A DNA stretch of 40,328 nt from Burkholderiales bacterium (lineage in GTDB: Bacteria > Pseudomonadota > Gammaproteobacteria > Burkholderiales > Burkholderiaceae_C). This document shows positions 31,553 to 40,328 of the stretch, in pieces. Location: NCBI GenBank assembly GCA_019509985.1, contig JAEKLF010000097.1:1-40328 (forward strand), written 5' to 3'. Numbering within the stretch: the stretch's first letter is position 1; each line of letters begins with the position of its first letter. The notes under the pieces are model-generated. The model saw only the letters and a program-made list of their open reading frames with translations, had not been told where the DNA came from and searched no databases. The translations under genes and the position numbers were made by a program.

Positions 31553-32176
31553 TCAGCGGGCGATCTGGACGCTGACGCGGTGGGATTTCGGCTCGACCTT
31601 GGGGAAGTCGGCCATGGCCGCTTCAAACAGCGCGCCGATCATCGAATCGCCACCCACCGTCACGCCTTCGTTGCTGGCATGCGTCTCGAACAGCGCCTCG
31701 CCGCTGGCGCGGTCGCGCAGGAGCATTGCCACGGCGCGGTCGTAGCGGCGGTCGAAGAACGGGTCGTGGCGCCAGCCCCAGCCGCCCCAGCCGGGCGCGT
31801 AGCCGTAGCGCGGCGACACCAGGCGGCCGCGCCAGCGCCACCACAGCGGGTCGTCCCAGGGCACGGGATCGTAGGCGGTGATGCGCGCGCCCAGCGTGAT
31901 GAGCACGTCAGCGCTCTTGGAATCGGCGGCGGGCTTGAAGCCGGCCTTTTCCAGCGCGATCTTGGCGGCGTCTTCCAGTGCGGTCTCGCGCTTGCTGGCT
32001 TCTTCGCTTTGCTGCTGCGAGGGCAGGCGGTCGAAGGCATAGCTGCCGGCGCTGCGGCCAGACGGCCAGTTGCCATAACTGGACACGTCAGCTGAGACTG
32101 TGTAGGGCCCGGTGCAGGCCGTGAGCGCGACAACGGCCAGGGCCGCGGCGGACGAAAGGACAAGACGGCGTTTCAT
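31553..32176 (-). CDS. DUF4136 lipoprotein
   Basis: The 207-residue protein starts MKRRLVLSSAAALAVVALTAC, with lipobox LTAC and lipidation at Cys21. DUF4136 features include YGNWPSGRSAGSYAFDRLPS near 41-60, ALEDAAKIALEKAGFKPA near 73-90 and SADVLITLGARI near 95-106. A Trp/Gly/Arg-rich segment (WWRWRGRLVSPRYGYAPG) lies in the middle. It is probably an outer-membrane-attached lipoprotein of unknown role. It follows the TtcA gene on the same strand with a 60-nt gap. Confidence 0.82.
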   Translation of the reverse strand: MKRRLVLSSAAALAVVALTACTGPYTVSADVSSYGNWPSGRSAGSYAFDRLPSQQQSEEASKRETALEDAAKIALEKAGFKPAADSKSADVLITLGARITAYDPVPWDDPLWWRWRGRLVSPRYGYAPGWGGWGWRHDPFFDRRYDRAVAMLLRDRASGEALFETHASNEGVTVGGDSMIGALFEAAMADFPKVEPKSHRVSVQIAR

Positions 32177-32236
32177 GGCGGCACCTCCATGTTGGTGTAG
32201 ACGCATTCTGACCCGCAGTTATTGCCCCCGTGTAAA

Positions 32237-33163
32237 TCAGCGTTGCAGCGTGATGACCGAGGGCGCCGAAGTTGTCGCGCAGCTTTCATCGTCATCGAAG
32301 GCGATGTCGCCGTCGGGCTCGGCCTGGCCGGTGGCGCGCATGGTCTCGAACGGGAACAGCTTCTTGTCCATCATGTGCGAGGGCACGATGTTGCCCATGG
32401 CCGTGAAGATGTTGTCGATGCGGCCCGGGTAGCGCTTCTCCCACTCGTTGATCATGGCCTTGACCTGCACGCGCTGCAGGTTCTCCTGGCTGCCGCAGAG
32501 GTTGCAGGGAATGATAGGGAACTCGCGGTGCTCGGCCCAGCGCACGAGGTCGGGCTCCTTCACGTAGGCCAGCGGGCGGATGACGACGTTCTTGCCGTCG
32601 TCGCTGACCAGCTTGGCCGGCATGCCCTTCAGGCGGCTGCCGAAGAACATGTTCAGGAACAGCGTCGTGACCATGTCGTCGCGGTGATGGCCCAGCGCGA
32701 TCTTGGTGGCGCCCAGTTCGCCAGCCACGCGGTACAGGATGCCGCGGCGCAGGCGCGAGCACAGGCTGCAGGTCGTCTTGCCCTCGGGGATCAGCCGCTT
32801 GACGATGGAGTAGGTGTCCTGGTTCTCGATGTGGAAATCCACGCCACGCGAACGCAGGTAGTTGGGCAGCACTTCTTCCGGGAAGCCGGGCTGCTTCTGG
32901 TCGAGGTTGACGGCCACCAGGCTGAACTTGACCGGCGCGCGCACCTGCAGGTTGAGCAGGATGTCCAGCATCGCGTAGCTGTCCTTGCCGCCCGACAGGC
33001 AGACCATGACCTTGTCGCCGTCTTCGATCATGTTGAAGTCGGTGATGGCCTGGCCGACCTGCCGGTGCAGGCGCTTGGACAGCTTGTTGATCTCGTGCGC
33101 GGCCTTCTTGTCGGCGGCGGCTTGGTCAGCAAAATCGAGGACTTCAGACATCGTGTTCACCAT
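32237..33163 (-). CDS. ttcA: tRNA 2-thiocytidine(32) synthetase TtcA
   Basis: The 308-residue protein has the PP-loop SGGKDS (57-62) for ATP, and the cysteine pairs CSLC (132, 135) and CNLC (220, 223) that hold the [4Fe-4S] cluster and catalytic sulfur. GHHRDDMVTTLFLNMF is also diagnostic. The enzyme thiolates cytidine 32 of certain tRNAs. ATG 33163 overlaps the FAD-FolB gene by 7 nt; ATG 33151 (MSEVLDF), preceded by GGTGA, is an equally good start. The C-terminal tail after KKLFPFETMRATG is acidic. TtcA adjoining a FolB domain is common in this order. Confidence 0.94.
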   Translation of the reverse strand: MVNTMSEVLDFADQAAADKKAAHEINKLSKRLHRQVGQAITDFNMIEDGDKVMVCLSGGKDSYAMLDILLNLQVRAPVKFSLVAVNLDQKQPGFPEEVLPNYLRSRGVDFHIENQDTYSIVKRLIPEGKTTCSLCSRLRRGILYRVAGELGATKIALGHHRDDMVTTLFLNMFFGSRLKGMPAKLVSDDGKNVVIRPLAYVKEPDLVRWAEHREFPIIPCNLCGSQENLQRVQVKAMINEWEKRYPGRIDNIFTAMGNIVPSHMMDKKLFPFETMRATGQAEPDGDIAFDDDESCATTSAPSVITLQR

Positions 33164-34404
33164 GCACCTAACTCTGTGCTGATTGCGACTTCGCAGTCGG
33201 GAAAGATTTCGAGCTTGGTCAGCTTCAGGCGCACGCCGACGACGCCGGGCAGGCTCATCAGGCGGTTGCAGAGCTTGCCGAGCAGCGCTTCGACGAGGTC
33301 GGTGTGCTCGGCCGTGCACTCGTCGATGATGGCCGTGCGCACGCGCCGGTAGTCCAGCACATGGCCGATGTCGGCGTCGCGCGCGACGACGGGCAGCGCG
33401 CCGAGGTTGACCTCGGCATCGACCTGGATGGGCTGTGGCCCGGTGCGTTCGAAGTCGAGCACGCCCAGGTTGGCGCGAAAGCGCAGGCCCTGCAGGTGGA
33501 TGACCTGGCGGTTGTTGTAGCGCTGCGGCGCGGTCTGCACCTCGGGCCGCAGCGCCCGCTCGATCTGCTTGGCGGCCTGCACGCCGTCGGCCAGCGCCGT
33601 CTGCACGCAGGGGTGCCAGCGGCCGCTGGCGTCGCCGGCGACGAAGGCGTGCTGGCGGGCATGCGCGTCCAGCAGCGCGAAGGCGGAGGGCTCGGGCTCG
33701 AAGCCGAGCAGCGCGGCGGCGTGATCGAAGCGTTCGGCGCCGACCGTCACGCCGTCGGTATCGGGCAGCAGTGAATCGGGCAGCGGCGTGGACAGGCGCA
33801 GCGTGATGCGTGACTGAGCTTCGATGCGCTCGACCAGGTGGGTCTGGGCGCGCCAGCCGCCGCGGGCCCAGACGGTCACGTCATGGCCGCGCTCGGCGAG
33901 GAAGAGGGCGTTCTCGGCCGCGTTGTCGCCTGCGCCGAGCAGCAGCACGCGGCCGGGCGGGAGCGTGGCGCGCTGGGCCGTCAGCGCGGTGGCGTCGAGC
34001 ACGCGCGGGTGGGGCGACGCGAAATAGCGCGCCGGGCGCAGTAGGCGCAGCCCGGTGGCGACCAGCAGCGCGCGTGCCTGCACGCGCTCGCCACCGGCGA
34101 GTTGCAGCGTCCAGCCCTCGGGCGAATGGCGTGCGGATTCGACCCGGGCGCCGAGGCGCAGCGCCAGGCCCGGCGTGGCCCGGGCCTGGGCGGCGTAGTG
34201 CTCGGCCAGGTCCGAAAGAAGCGTGGCGGGCTCGCCCAGCACCCAGTCCTGCTTGAAGTCCAGCGCCGCCAGCGTGGCGCACAGCCGCGGCTCGCGCTCG
34301 ACGAGCAGCGTCGTCATTCCCAGCTGGCCGAGCCAGGACGCCGCGCTGCAGCCGGCGGGGCCGCCGCCGAGGATGGCGACGTCGATGGAGGTGGGGCTGG
34401 ACAT
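33157..34404 (-). CDS. fusion: FAD-dependent thioredoxin-reductase-like oxidoreductase + dihydroneopterin aldolase (FolB) domain
   Basis: The 415-residue protein starts at ATG 34404; the longer frame needs a TTG. Residues ~1-295 are an FAD/NAD(P) oxidoreductase: AILGGGPAGCSAASWLG near 9-25, the second nucleotide site LLLGAGDNAAENALFL and the FAD-proximal VAGDASG. The CxxC of thioredoxin reductase is absent. Residues ~300-415 resemble FolB: LRFRANLGVLDFERTGPQPI, DIGHVLDYRRVRTAI, LLGKLCNRLMSLPGVVGVRL and TKLEIFPDCE. The Glu of ER and the Lys before the FPDC segment match aldolase catalytic positions. FolB converts dihydroneopterin to 6-hydroxymethyl-dihydropterin for folate. No Met lies at the junction; only an in-frame GTG (EVQT) could start a separate FolB. 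Confidence 0.85.
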   Translation of the reverse strand: MSSPTSIDVAILGGGPAGCSAASWLGQLGMTTLLVEREPRLCATLAALDFKQDWVLGEPATLLSDLAEHYAAQARATPGLALRLGARVESARHSPEGWTLQLAGGERVQARALLVATGLRLLRPARYFASPHPRVLDATALTAQRATLPPGRVLLLGAGDNAAENALFLAERGHDVTVWARGGWRAQTHLVERIEAQSRITLRLSTPLPDSLLPDTDGVTVGAERFDHAAALLGFEPEPSAFALLDAHARQHAFVAGDASGRWHPCVQTALADGVQAAKQIERALRPEVQTAPQRYNNRQVIHLQGLRFRANLGVLDFERTGPQPIQVDAEVNLGALPVVARDADIGHVLDYRRVRTAIIDECTAEHTDLVEALLGKLCNRLMSLPGVVGVRLKLTKLEIFPDCEVAISTELGAW

Positions 34405-34437
34405 GGGCGGCTGGGACAAAGCCGCGAATTATCCCAG

Positions 34438-35136
34438 TCAGCCCCGTTTTGCGCTTGCCCGCTTCCAGAGGCGCCAACCCAGCAGCGCGGCAAGGATCAC
34501 GCCGTAGACGGCCGGCTCGGCGAAGTTGTGCTTGCCGGCGCGCATCCAGATGAAGTGCATCAGCGCGATGACCGAGATCGCGTAGACCGTCTTGTGCAGC
34601 GCCTGCCAGCGCTTGGCGCCGAGGGCCTTGATGGCCTTGTTGAAGCTCGTCGCCGCCAGCGGCGCCATCAGCAGCCAGGCCGTGAAGCCCATCAGGATGA
34701 AGGGCCGCTTGGCGATGTCCTTGGCGATGTCGTTGAAGTCCAGCCCCATGTCCAGCCAGCCATAGGCCAGCAGGTGCAGGGACGCATAGCTGAACGTGAA
34801 CACGCCCAGCATGCGCCGAAAGCGCACGAGCGCCGGGAGGCCGGCCAGCTCGCGCAGCGGCGTGATGGCCAGCGTCAGCCACAGGCCGCGCAGCGTCCAG
34901 TCGCCCAGGCGGCGGATCAGCGCCTCGGCCGGGTTGGCGCCGAGCTGGTTGGCCGCCGCCGCGTAGACCAGCCAGGCCAGCGGCAGTAGGCAGGCGACGA
35001 AAAGCATCGGCTTGGCGGCGCGATTCAACAAGGCCGCCTGGACCAGGCTTCGCGCCGTTCGGCTGCCTTGGGGTGCGGTCAGGTTCGGGGCGGCCCTGCG
35101 CTTGTCCTGCGGCGCCGTCGAAAGGGCAGACTTCAT
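34438..35136 (-). CDS. msrQ: MsrQ, heme-binding membrane subunit of methionine sulfoxide reductase
   Basis: The 232-residue protein starts MKSALSTAPQDKRRAAPNLT, a longer-than-usual basic N-terminus before about six transmembrane helices of ferric-reductase type. Likely heme-ligand His residues are in SYASLHLLAYGW and LHKTVYAISVIALMHFIW. MsrQ passes electrons from quinones or flavin reductase to periplasmic MsrP. The start is 2 nt after the msrP stop, as in the standard msrPQ operon. It ends 33 nt before the FAD-FolB gene start, so that reductase is co-directional. Confidence 0.93.
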   Translation of the reverse strand: MKSALSTAPQDKRRAAPNLTAPQGSRTARSLVQAALLNRAAKPMLFVACLLPLAWLVYAAAANQLGANPAEALIRRLGDWTLRGLWLTLAITPLRELAGLPALVRFRRMLGVFTFSYASLHLLAYGWLDMGLDFNDIAKDIAKRPFILMGFTAWLLMAPLAATSFNKAIKALGAKRWQALHKTVYAISVIALMHFIWMRAGKHNFAEPAVYGVILAALLGWRLWKRASAKRG

Positions 35137-35138
35137 CG

Positions 35139-36107
<969 letters not shown>

Positions 36108-36239
36108 GAGAGGCTCTCGTCTTTGGGCTGAGGCTGGGTCGGGCCAGGATGGGTGCAACTTACACCGCCAGCGTCCTGCCTGCTTGAGAGCAGGGCAGCG
36201 CGCGTCGAGCTTGGGCCAGACATTCGCCGACCTCGCCAC

Positions 36240-38462
36240 TTAACGCGCGGATCCCGTGGGCACGGTCACGGGAATCTCCAGGATGAACGATGCACCTTGT
36301 CCGGGACCGTCGCTGTGGACGTGCAGGCTGCCGCCCATCTCCTGTGCGGCCAGAACACAGCTGTGCAAACCAAAGCCATGCCCGTTCTTGCGCGTGGTGA
36401 AACCATGAGAAAAAACGCGGGTCAGATTCTCCGGCGCGATGCCTTCGCCGTTGTCCGTCACCGTGATGCGCAGCACCGGACCGTCCATCAAAACAGCACC
36501 CAGCGTAATGAAACCGCGTTTGTCCGCGATCGCGCTCAAAGCTTGTTTGGCGTTGCTGATCAAGTTCACCAGCACCTGCAATACGCGATGTCGATCCAGT
36601 AAGAGGCTGGGCAAAGTCGGGTAGTTTTTTACGACATCCACTTTATGGCGCGTCAGCGCAACGGCGTGCATGCGCAGCGCGTCGTCCAGTAGCTCGTCCA
36701 CCTTTGCGGATTCGACAACACGCGGCGTGCCTGCATATGACTGCTGGGTTGCAATGACCTGTTTGATGTGCTCCACACTGCCGCCCAGCGCAACCAGTTC
36801 AGTCGTTATGGCTTCATGCTCACTCTCGAGTGTTCGAGCCAGTTCACGCAAATAGGTCGGCAGCAACTTGCCTTTGCTGTCTTGCGTCAGGAATTGCCCC
36901 AAATTATCGGCATGCGTATCCATCAAGGCCACGGAGCGGGCGAGCCCCTTGAGCTTGGATGCCCGCAACTGGGCGCCAATCAAGTCGGCCGATACGTTGA
37001 CGCTGTTCAGCACATTGCCCACGTTGTGCAAAACATTGGTGGCGATCTCTGCCATGCCAGCGAGGCGCGCCGCAGTCAGCAACTGGGCTTGCACCTCTTC
37101 AATCTTTCGCTCTGCTTCCTTCAGTTCGGATATGTTTTTCGAGGTTCCGAAGGTTCCGATCAGCTTGCCGTGCCTGTCTCGCCAAGGGCTCTTGGTGGTG
37201 AGATACCAAACAACGCGCCCGTCGGGATGAACGGTTTTCTCGCTCTTTTCTATGATGGGTTTTCCAGTGCGGAGGATCTCCTCCTCGTCGCGGCAAAATT
37301 CGCCCGCCCGATCCTGCCCGTAAAGATCGGCATCGGTTTTGCCGATCACATATTTTTCAAACTCATTCACGCTGGCCAGATGCGACGGGAGTGCGTCTTC
37401 ATCGGCGCCGGGATGTATTGCGCGGTAGCGGCTGATTGATAGCCGCAGCAGGTTATGCAGTTCGGAGCGGCTTATTTTTACGAAGCGTGATTTCAGGTCC
37501 TTGAAAAAGATGGAATCCGGCGAATTGTCCATCAGAGTGCTCAGCAAATCGTGGTGATACGCCAGCGCCGCTTCCGTCTGCTTCAGTGCAGTAATGTCCT
37601 TTGAGATCCCGAACGTGCCGATGATGACTCCTGCGCTGTTGCGCAGCGGCATTTTGGTACTCAGCGTCCAGGACTCCGCGCGCCCATCCTTCCAGGTTTC
37701 CCGCTCCGCTTTGCCAATCATCGGTTGACCAGTGCGCAGTATTTCCTGTTCATCCTCATAGGCGGGGCGCGCATGCTCTTCGGAAAAAAAGTCAAAATCC
37801 GTCTTGCCTATCAATGCCGCCGGTGATGCGGCCCCGAATTGCAACGCCTGGGCTTTGCTGCATTTGAGAAAGCGGGACTGCAGGTCTTTGAAATAAATAT
37901 GATCGGGAGAGTTGTCCAGGAGTGTGCGAAGCAAATCCTGCTCATTGATCTGAGATGCATCCACGGGGTTCTCCGTAGCCGTCATCTCTGCCGCGGAGTT
38001 CACGCCTTGAGGCGATTCGGCCAACCGTTGCAAATGCCACTTCTGTGTCAGGACGTGCGACAACTGGATGATTTCGACGCGATCAAGAGGCGTTTTGAGC
38101 GTCAGCCATCCGTGCATTGTTCCCATGGCTTCGAATAACGCATCAGGCGACAGATCGAGGCGCTCCGCGCAAATCACGATCTGGACTCTGGAATCAACCG
38201 CCCAGATTTGACGAGCTATCTCGATCGCCGTCCATTCCTCCTTTTGGGAGGGGCCGATGAATGCAAGGGTATAGGGCAGCGGAGCCAGCACGGACTGTTG
38301 CATCAGGGCAAGGCTTGCGTGGATATCGCGGGCGCAATCCAGTTCGAATTTCCCCTGTGCATGGGGATCGTCGATCAGCATGGTGCGAAAGGCGTCATGA
38401 ATATCGGGACTGCCATCCACGAGGAGAATACGATCCTTGTCGGGGGCCGGCTGTGCTTTCAT
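36240..38462 (-). CDS. hybrid sensor histidine kinase with degenerate receiver and two PAS domains
   Basis: The 740-residue soluble protein has a receiver-like domain (1-~140) in which the phosphoacceptor Asp is replaced: TLAFIGPS has Gly70 where its neighbour has FVDMRMP, while Lys123 remains. Two PAS domains follow (~175-295 and ~303-445; each starts LLDNSPDHIYFKDL-like), then a kinase core with phosphoacceptor His479 in NVLHNVGNVLNSV, an N-box near VNLISNAKQAL and ITVTDNGEGI. Both PAS domains end in EILRTG/GTFG segments, suggesting internal duplication. It starts 26 nt after the companion kinase gene. It contains noticeably more A+T than the flanking genes. Confidence 0.88.
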   Translation of the reverse strand: MKAQPAPDKDRILLVDGSPDIHDAFRTMLIDDPHAQGKFELDCARDIHASLALMQQSVLAPLPYTLAFIGPSQKEEWTAIEIARQIWAVDSRVQIVICAERLDLSPDALFEAMGTMHGWLTLKTPLDRVEIIQLSHVLTQKWHLQRLAESPQGVNSAAEMTATENPVDASQINEQDLLRTLLDNSPDHIYFKDLQSRFLKCSKAQALQFGAASPAALIGKTDFDFFSEEHARPAYEDEQEILRTGQPMIGKAERETWKDGRAESWTLSTKMPLRNSAGVIIGTFGISKDITALKQTEAALAYHHDLLSTLMDNSPDSIFFKDLKSRFVKISRSELHNLLRLSISRYRAIHPGADEDALPSHLASVNEFEKYVIGKTDADLYGQDRAGEFCRDEEEILRTGKPIIEKSEKTVHPDGRVVWYLTTKSPWRDRHGKLIGTFGTSKNISELKEAERKIEEVQAQLLTAARLAGMAEIATNVLHNVGNVLNSVNVSADLIGAQLRASKLKGLARSVALMDTHADNLGQFLTQDSKGKLLPTYLRELARTLESEHEAITTELVALGGSVEHIKQVIATQQSYAGTPRVVESAKVDELLDDALRMHAVALTRHKVDVVKNYPTLPSLLLDRHRVLQVLVNLISNAKQALSAIADKRGFITLGAVLMDGPVLRITVTDNGEGIAPENLTRVFSHGFTTRKNGHGFGLHSCVLAAQEMGGSLHVHSDGPGQGASFILEIPVTVPTGSAR

Positions 38463-38488
38463 GATGGGTTGCCTTGCATGAAACAGCT

Positions 38489-39919
38489 TTAGATATCGGA
38501 CCCTGGTACGTTGGCTTGCGTTTGTGTCTGTCGCACGGGCAGCGTGACACGAAACGTGGTGCCTTGCCCCACGACACTTTCCACGTCGATACGGCCGTGG
38601 TGTTTCTGCACGATGCCGTAGGACAGCGAGAGCCCGAGCCCCGTGCCTTTGCCGACGGGCTTGGTGGTGAAGAAGGGTTCGAAAATATGCTTGAGCGTCT
38701 CAGGCGGTATGCCACTGCCCGTGTCGGACACTTCCATCCAAACCTGGCCTTCTTCGGCTCCCGTTCGAATGGTGATGCGGCCACGCTTTTCGCCAATGGC
38801 ATGGGTCGCGTTGACCACAAGATTCATCACCACCTGATTGACCTGTGAAGCCAGGCATTCAATATGGGGAATGGTTCCATATTCTTTCACCAGATCCGCC
38901 TTGTACTTGATCTCGCTGGCTACGATGTTCAACGTCGAGTCGATGCCCTGATGCAGATCGGCCGATTCCCAGTCCTGCGACGATTCAATGCGGGAAAAGT
39001 CCTTCAGGTCCTGAACGATCTGTCGCACTCGCACAATGCCTTGCCTGGATTCTCGTATGAGCACTGGAATGTCTTCTTTCAAGAAGTCCAGTTCCAGGCG
39101 TTCGCGTAGTGCGCGCAGGTCGGCGATCACCTCGCGTGCCGTAATGCTGGCTTCTGCGCATTCATAGGCGGCAATCAGCTCGAACAGTTTGCCGATATAT
39201 CCATCCAAAGTGCCATGGTTTGAGAAAATATAGCCAATCGGGTTGTTTATCTCATGCGCTACGCCGGCTGCAAGATGGCCTATGGACGCCAGCTTCTCCG
39301 ATTGGATCAATTGCCCTTCCAGATGCTTGCGCTCCCTGATCTCGTTCTGCAAAACTTCGTTGACGGTGCGCAGTTCGCTGGTGCGTTCCTGCACCGCGTC
39401 TTCCAGAAGGGTACGGTGCGCCGCCGCATCCTGCATCATTTGCCATTTGGTGGTGAGCGCCGTGGCCAGTTGGAAGACCTCAATGGAATCAAAGGGTTTT
39501 TTCAGGATCAGCAGGCGATCGGAAACGTCGAGCCGCGCCAGGATATCGGCCCATGAACCATCGGCATATGCCGTGCAGATAACAACTTGCAGGCGAGGGT
39601 CGCAATGCCATAGACGTTCAATGGTTTGCACGCCATCCCAGCCGGGCGGCATGCGCATATCCACAAAGGCCATGGCATAGGGCCTGTTTTCGCGGAGGGC
39701 TGCCTCTAATTTTGAAAGCCCCTCCTGCCCTTGGTAGGCGGAGTCGAGTTCAAAGGCGATTTGGGGGAGCGCACTTTCCTCATCGCCAAACAATGCGGCT
39801 TCCACGGCGCTGAGTTGTGCGTGCTCCGGCGCTTGCGGCACGAGGATCTTTCGAAAATCCTCGTGGATTGCAGGCATGTCATCTACCAACAGGATGCGAC
39901 GGTTTTGCGGGGTCTTCAT
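38489..39919 (-). CDS. receiver-histidine kinase protein (REC-HisKA-HATPase)
   Basis: The 476-residue form starts MKTPQNRRILLVDDMPAIHE at ATG 39919, with AAGG upstream. The receiver domain has Asp13-Asp14 and phosphoacceptor Asp87 in FVDMRMPPGWDG, and Lys in ILKKPFD. A coiled coil (QERTSELRTVNEVLQNEI) leads to His222 in GVAHEINNPIGYI, an N-box with NLVVNATHAIGEK, DTGSGIPPETLKH and GTGLGLSLSYGIV. All catalytic residues are intact. No DNA-binding or membrane segment is seen, so input is probably through phosphorylation by another kinase. It is the first gene of the two-kinase unit. Confidence 0.9.
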   Translation of the reverse strand: MKTPQNRRILLVDDMPAIHEDFRKILVPQAPEHAQLSAVEAALFGDEESALPQIAFELDSAYQGQEGLSKLEAALRENRPYAMAFVDMRMPPGWDGVQTIERLWHCDPRLQVVICTAYADGSWADILARLDVSDRLLILKKPFDSIEVFQLATALTTKWQMMQDAAAHRTLLEDAVQERTSELRTVNEVLQNEIRERKHLEGQLIQSEKLASIGHLAAGVAHEINNPIGYIFSNHGTLDGYIGKLFELIAAYECAEASITAREVIADLRALRERLELDFLKEDIPVLIRESRQGIVRVRQIVQDLKDFSRIESSQDWESADLHQGIDSTLNIVASEIKYKADLVKEYGTIPHIECLASQVNQVVMNLVVNATHAIGEKRGRITIRTGAEEGQVWMEVSDTGSGIPPETLKHIFEPFFTTKPVGKGTGLGLSLSYGIVQKHHGRIDVESVVGQGTTFRVTLPVRQTQTQANVPGSDI

Positions 39920-40079
39920 CGCTGCCCTTCCGGACTGGAGACTGATTTTTATTAGAGCAGACTTCCGTAAAGGCATGTCATGAATGAGATACTGTCTGTG
40001 CGCCATGTCTTATGGCGTGGATTGCAATTTCTGACCAATTGGACTCAATCGAGCGCAGGGTTTCGATCTTGCGCTCATT

Positions 40080-40097
40080 ACTGGCCGATGCGCCAGT
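40080..40097 (-). terminator. possible hairpin after dnaE2
   Basis: ACTGGC (40080-40085) and GCCAGT (40092-40097) with a 6-nt loop, about 85 nt downstream of the dnaE2 stop. There is no T-tract. The rest of 39920-40182 (263 nt) holds no gene that I can support; it should carry the promoter of the two-kinase unit. Confidence 0.25.
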
Positions 40098-40182
40098 GCG
40101 CACCTGGCAGCGCGCCCGAAGTGATGGTCATGCCGCGCTCTTGCGTGCGCCGAGGCTCAAGATGGGGTTTGCTCGGCCTGGC

Positions 40183-40328
40183 TCACCTGAAATCCCGGCT
40201 TTCGGTCGGCAGCCGGCCGAGCAGCGGGTTGAGGTTGGTGAAGCGCTGTGCCAGCAGGTGGCGCACGTCGCCGTCGCCGCGCTGCCAGACGCCTTCGACC
40301 GCCAGCAGCCGCGCGCCGAGGATGGTGC
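40183..40328 (-). CDS. dnaE2: error-prone DNA polymerase DnaE2 (ImuC), C-terminal end only
   Basis: Read from the right edge, the minus strand encodes 47 residues ending at a TGA (40185-40183). They include TILGARLLAVEGVWQRGDG, LLAQRFTNLNPLLGRLP and the end TESRDFR. The R-L-x-x-x-G-x-W-Q-R segment and the terminal LLGRLPT-x-SRDF are characteristic of DnaE2/ImuC, the translesion polymerase of the ImuA-ImuB-DnaE2 mutasome. The gene begins outside the window. It was identified from its C-terminus only. Confidence 0.82.
   Translation of the reverse strand, partial: TILGARLLAVEGVWQRGDGDVRHLLAQRFTNLNPLLGRLPTESRDFR

Noticed and set aside
33157..34419. Start of the FAD-FolB gene at 34419
   Set aside because: The codon there is TTG and lacks a ribosome site; ATG 34404 gives the expected short lead to the GGGPAG motif.
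39920..40182. tRNA, small RNA or integration site at the edge of the low-G+C module
   Set aside because: No cloverleaf, no direct repeat matching the other edge and no integrase were found by eye; only a weak hairpin is present.

Overview
The window is dense, high-G+C, mostly single-copy chromosomal sequence. The gene set (FadB/FadA-type beta-oxidation genes, TtcA next to a FolB domain, MsrP-MsrQ, GlmU, PBP1A, DnaE2, DUF4136 and DUF1328 proteins) and the strong G/C third-position bias fit a betaproteobacterium of the order Burkholderiales, perhaps a Roseateles/Rubrivivax/Leptothrix-like genus. That placement is inferred from gene content, not from a marker search.

Layout. 1-4.7 kb: fatty-acid beta-oxidation run (3' end of a bifunctional dehydrogenase/hydratase, DUF4442 thioesterase-like gene, thiolase, DUF1569 lipoprotein, enoyl-CoA hydratase/isomerase). 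4.7-8.1 kb: DUF1328 micro-protein, SGNH hydrolase, secreted PL4 rhamnogalacturonan lyase, acyl-CoA thioesterase. 8.1-11.6 kb: Aer-like PAS chemoreceptor and an Atm1/ABCB7-type exporter that seems to lack about 40 conserved residues. 11.6-14.1 kb: small unknown proteins, a UPF0149 protein and a REP-associated tyrosine transposase (RAYT) with a dispersed REP-like repeat next to it; three repeat copies lie in the window. 14.1-17.3 kb: overlapping operon of a LytTR response regulator, a degenerate LytS-like protein without catalytic residues, a canonical LytS-type kinase and a secreted TonB-C-like protein, with 21-bp-spaced direct repeats upstream. 17.4-19.3 kb: TPR protein, and a protealysin-like M4 protease with its emfourin-type inhibitor. 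19.4-24.3 kb: PBP1A, VOC protein, DUF1203 protein, and a coupled trio of membrane protein, DUF4386 protein and group II truncated globin. 24.5-29.5 kb: lipoprotein, divergent Lrp/AsnC regulator and EamA transporter, SRPBCC protein, PhyH-type dioxygenase, BON-domain membrane protein with a good intrinsic terminator. 29.5-36.1 kb: unknown protein, GlmU, DUF4136 lipoprotein, TtcA, an FAD-oxidoreductase/FolB fusion, MsrQ and MsrP. 36.2-39.9 kb: two related receiver-plus-histidine-kinase proteins in clearly lower-G+C DNA, likely acquired. The right edge holds the 3' end of dnaE2.

The items most worth following up are: (i) the RAYT with three copies of a structured repeat sharing an identical 24-bp block; (ii) the kinase/pseudokinase/LytTR operon with a candidate operator; (iii) the FAD-reductase-FolB fusion; (iv) the internally deleted Atm1-like exporter; (v) the low-G+C two-kinase module. 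No tRNA, rRNA, CRISPR array, plasmid origin or complete classical insertion sequence was seen. No stretch longer than about 265 bases lacks a gene.
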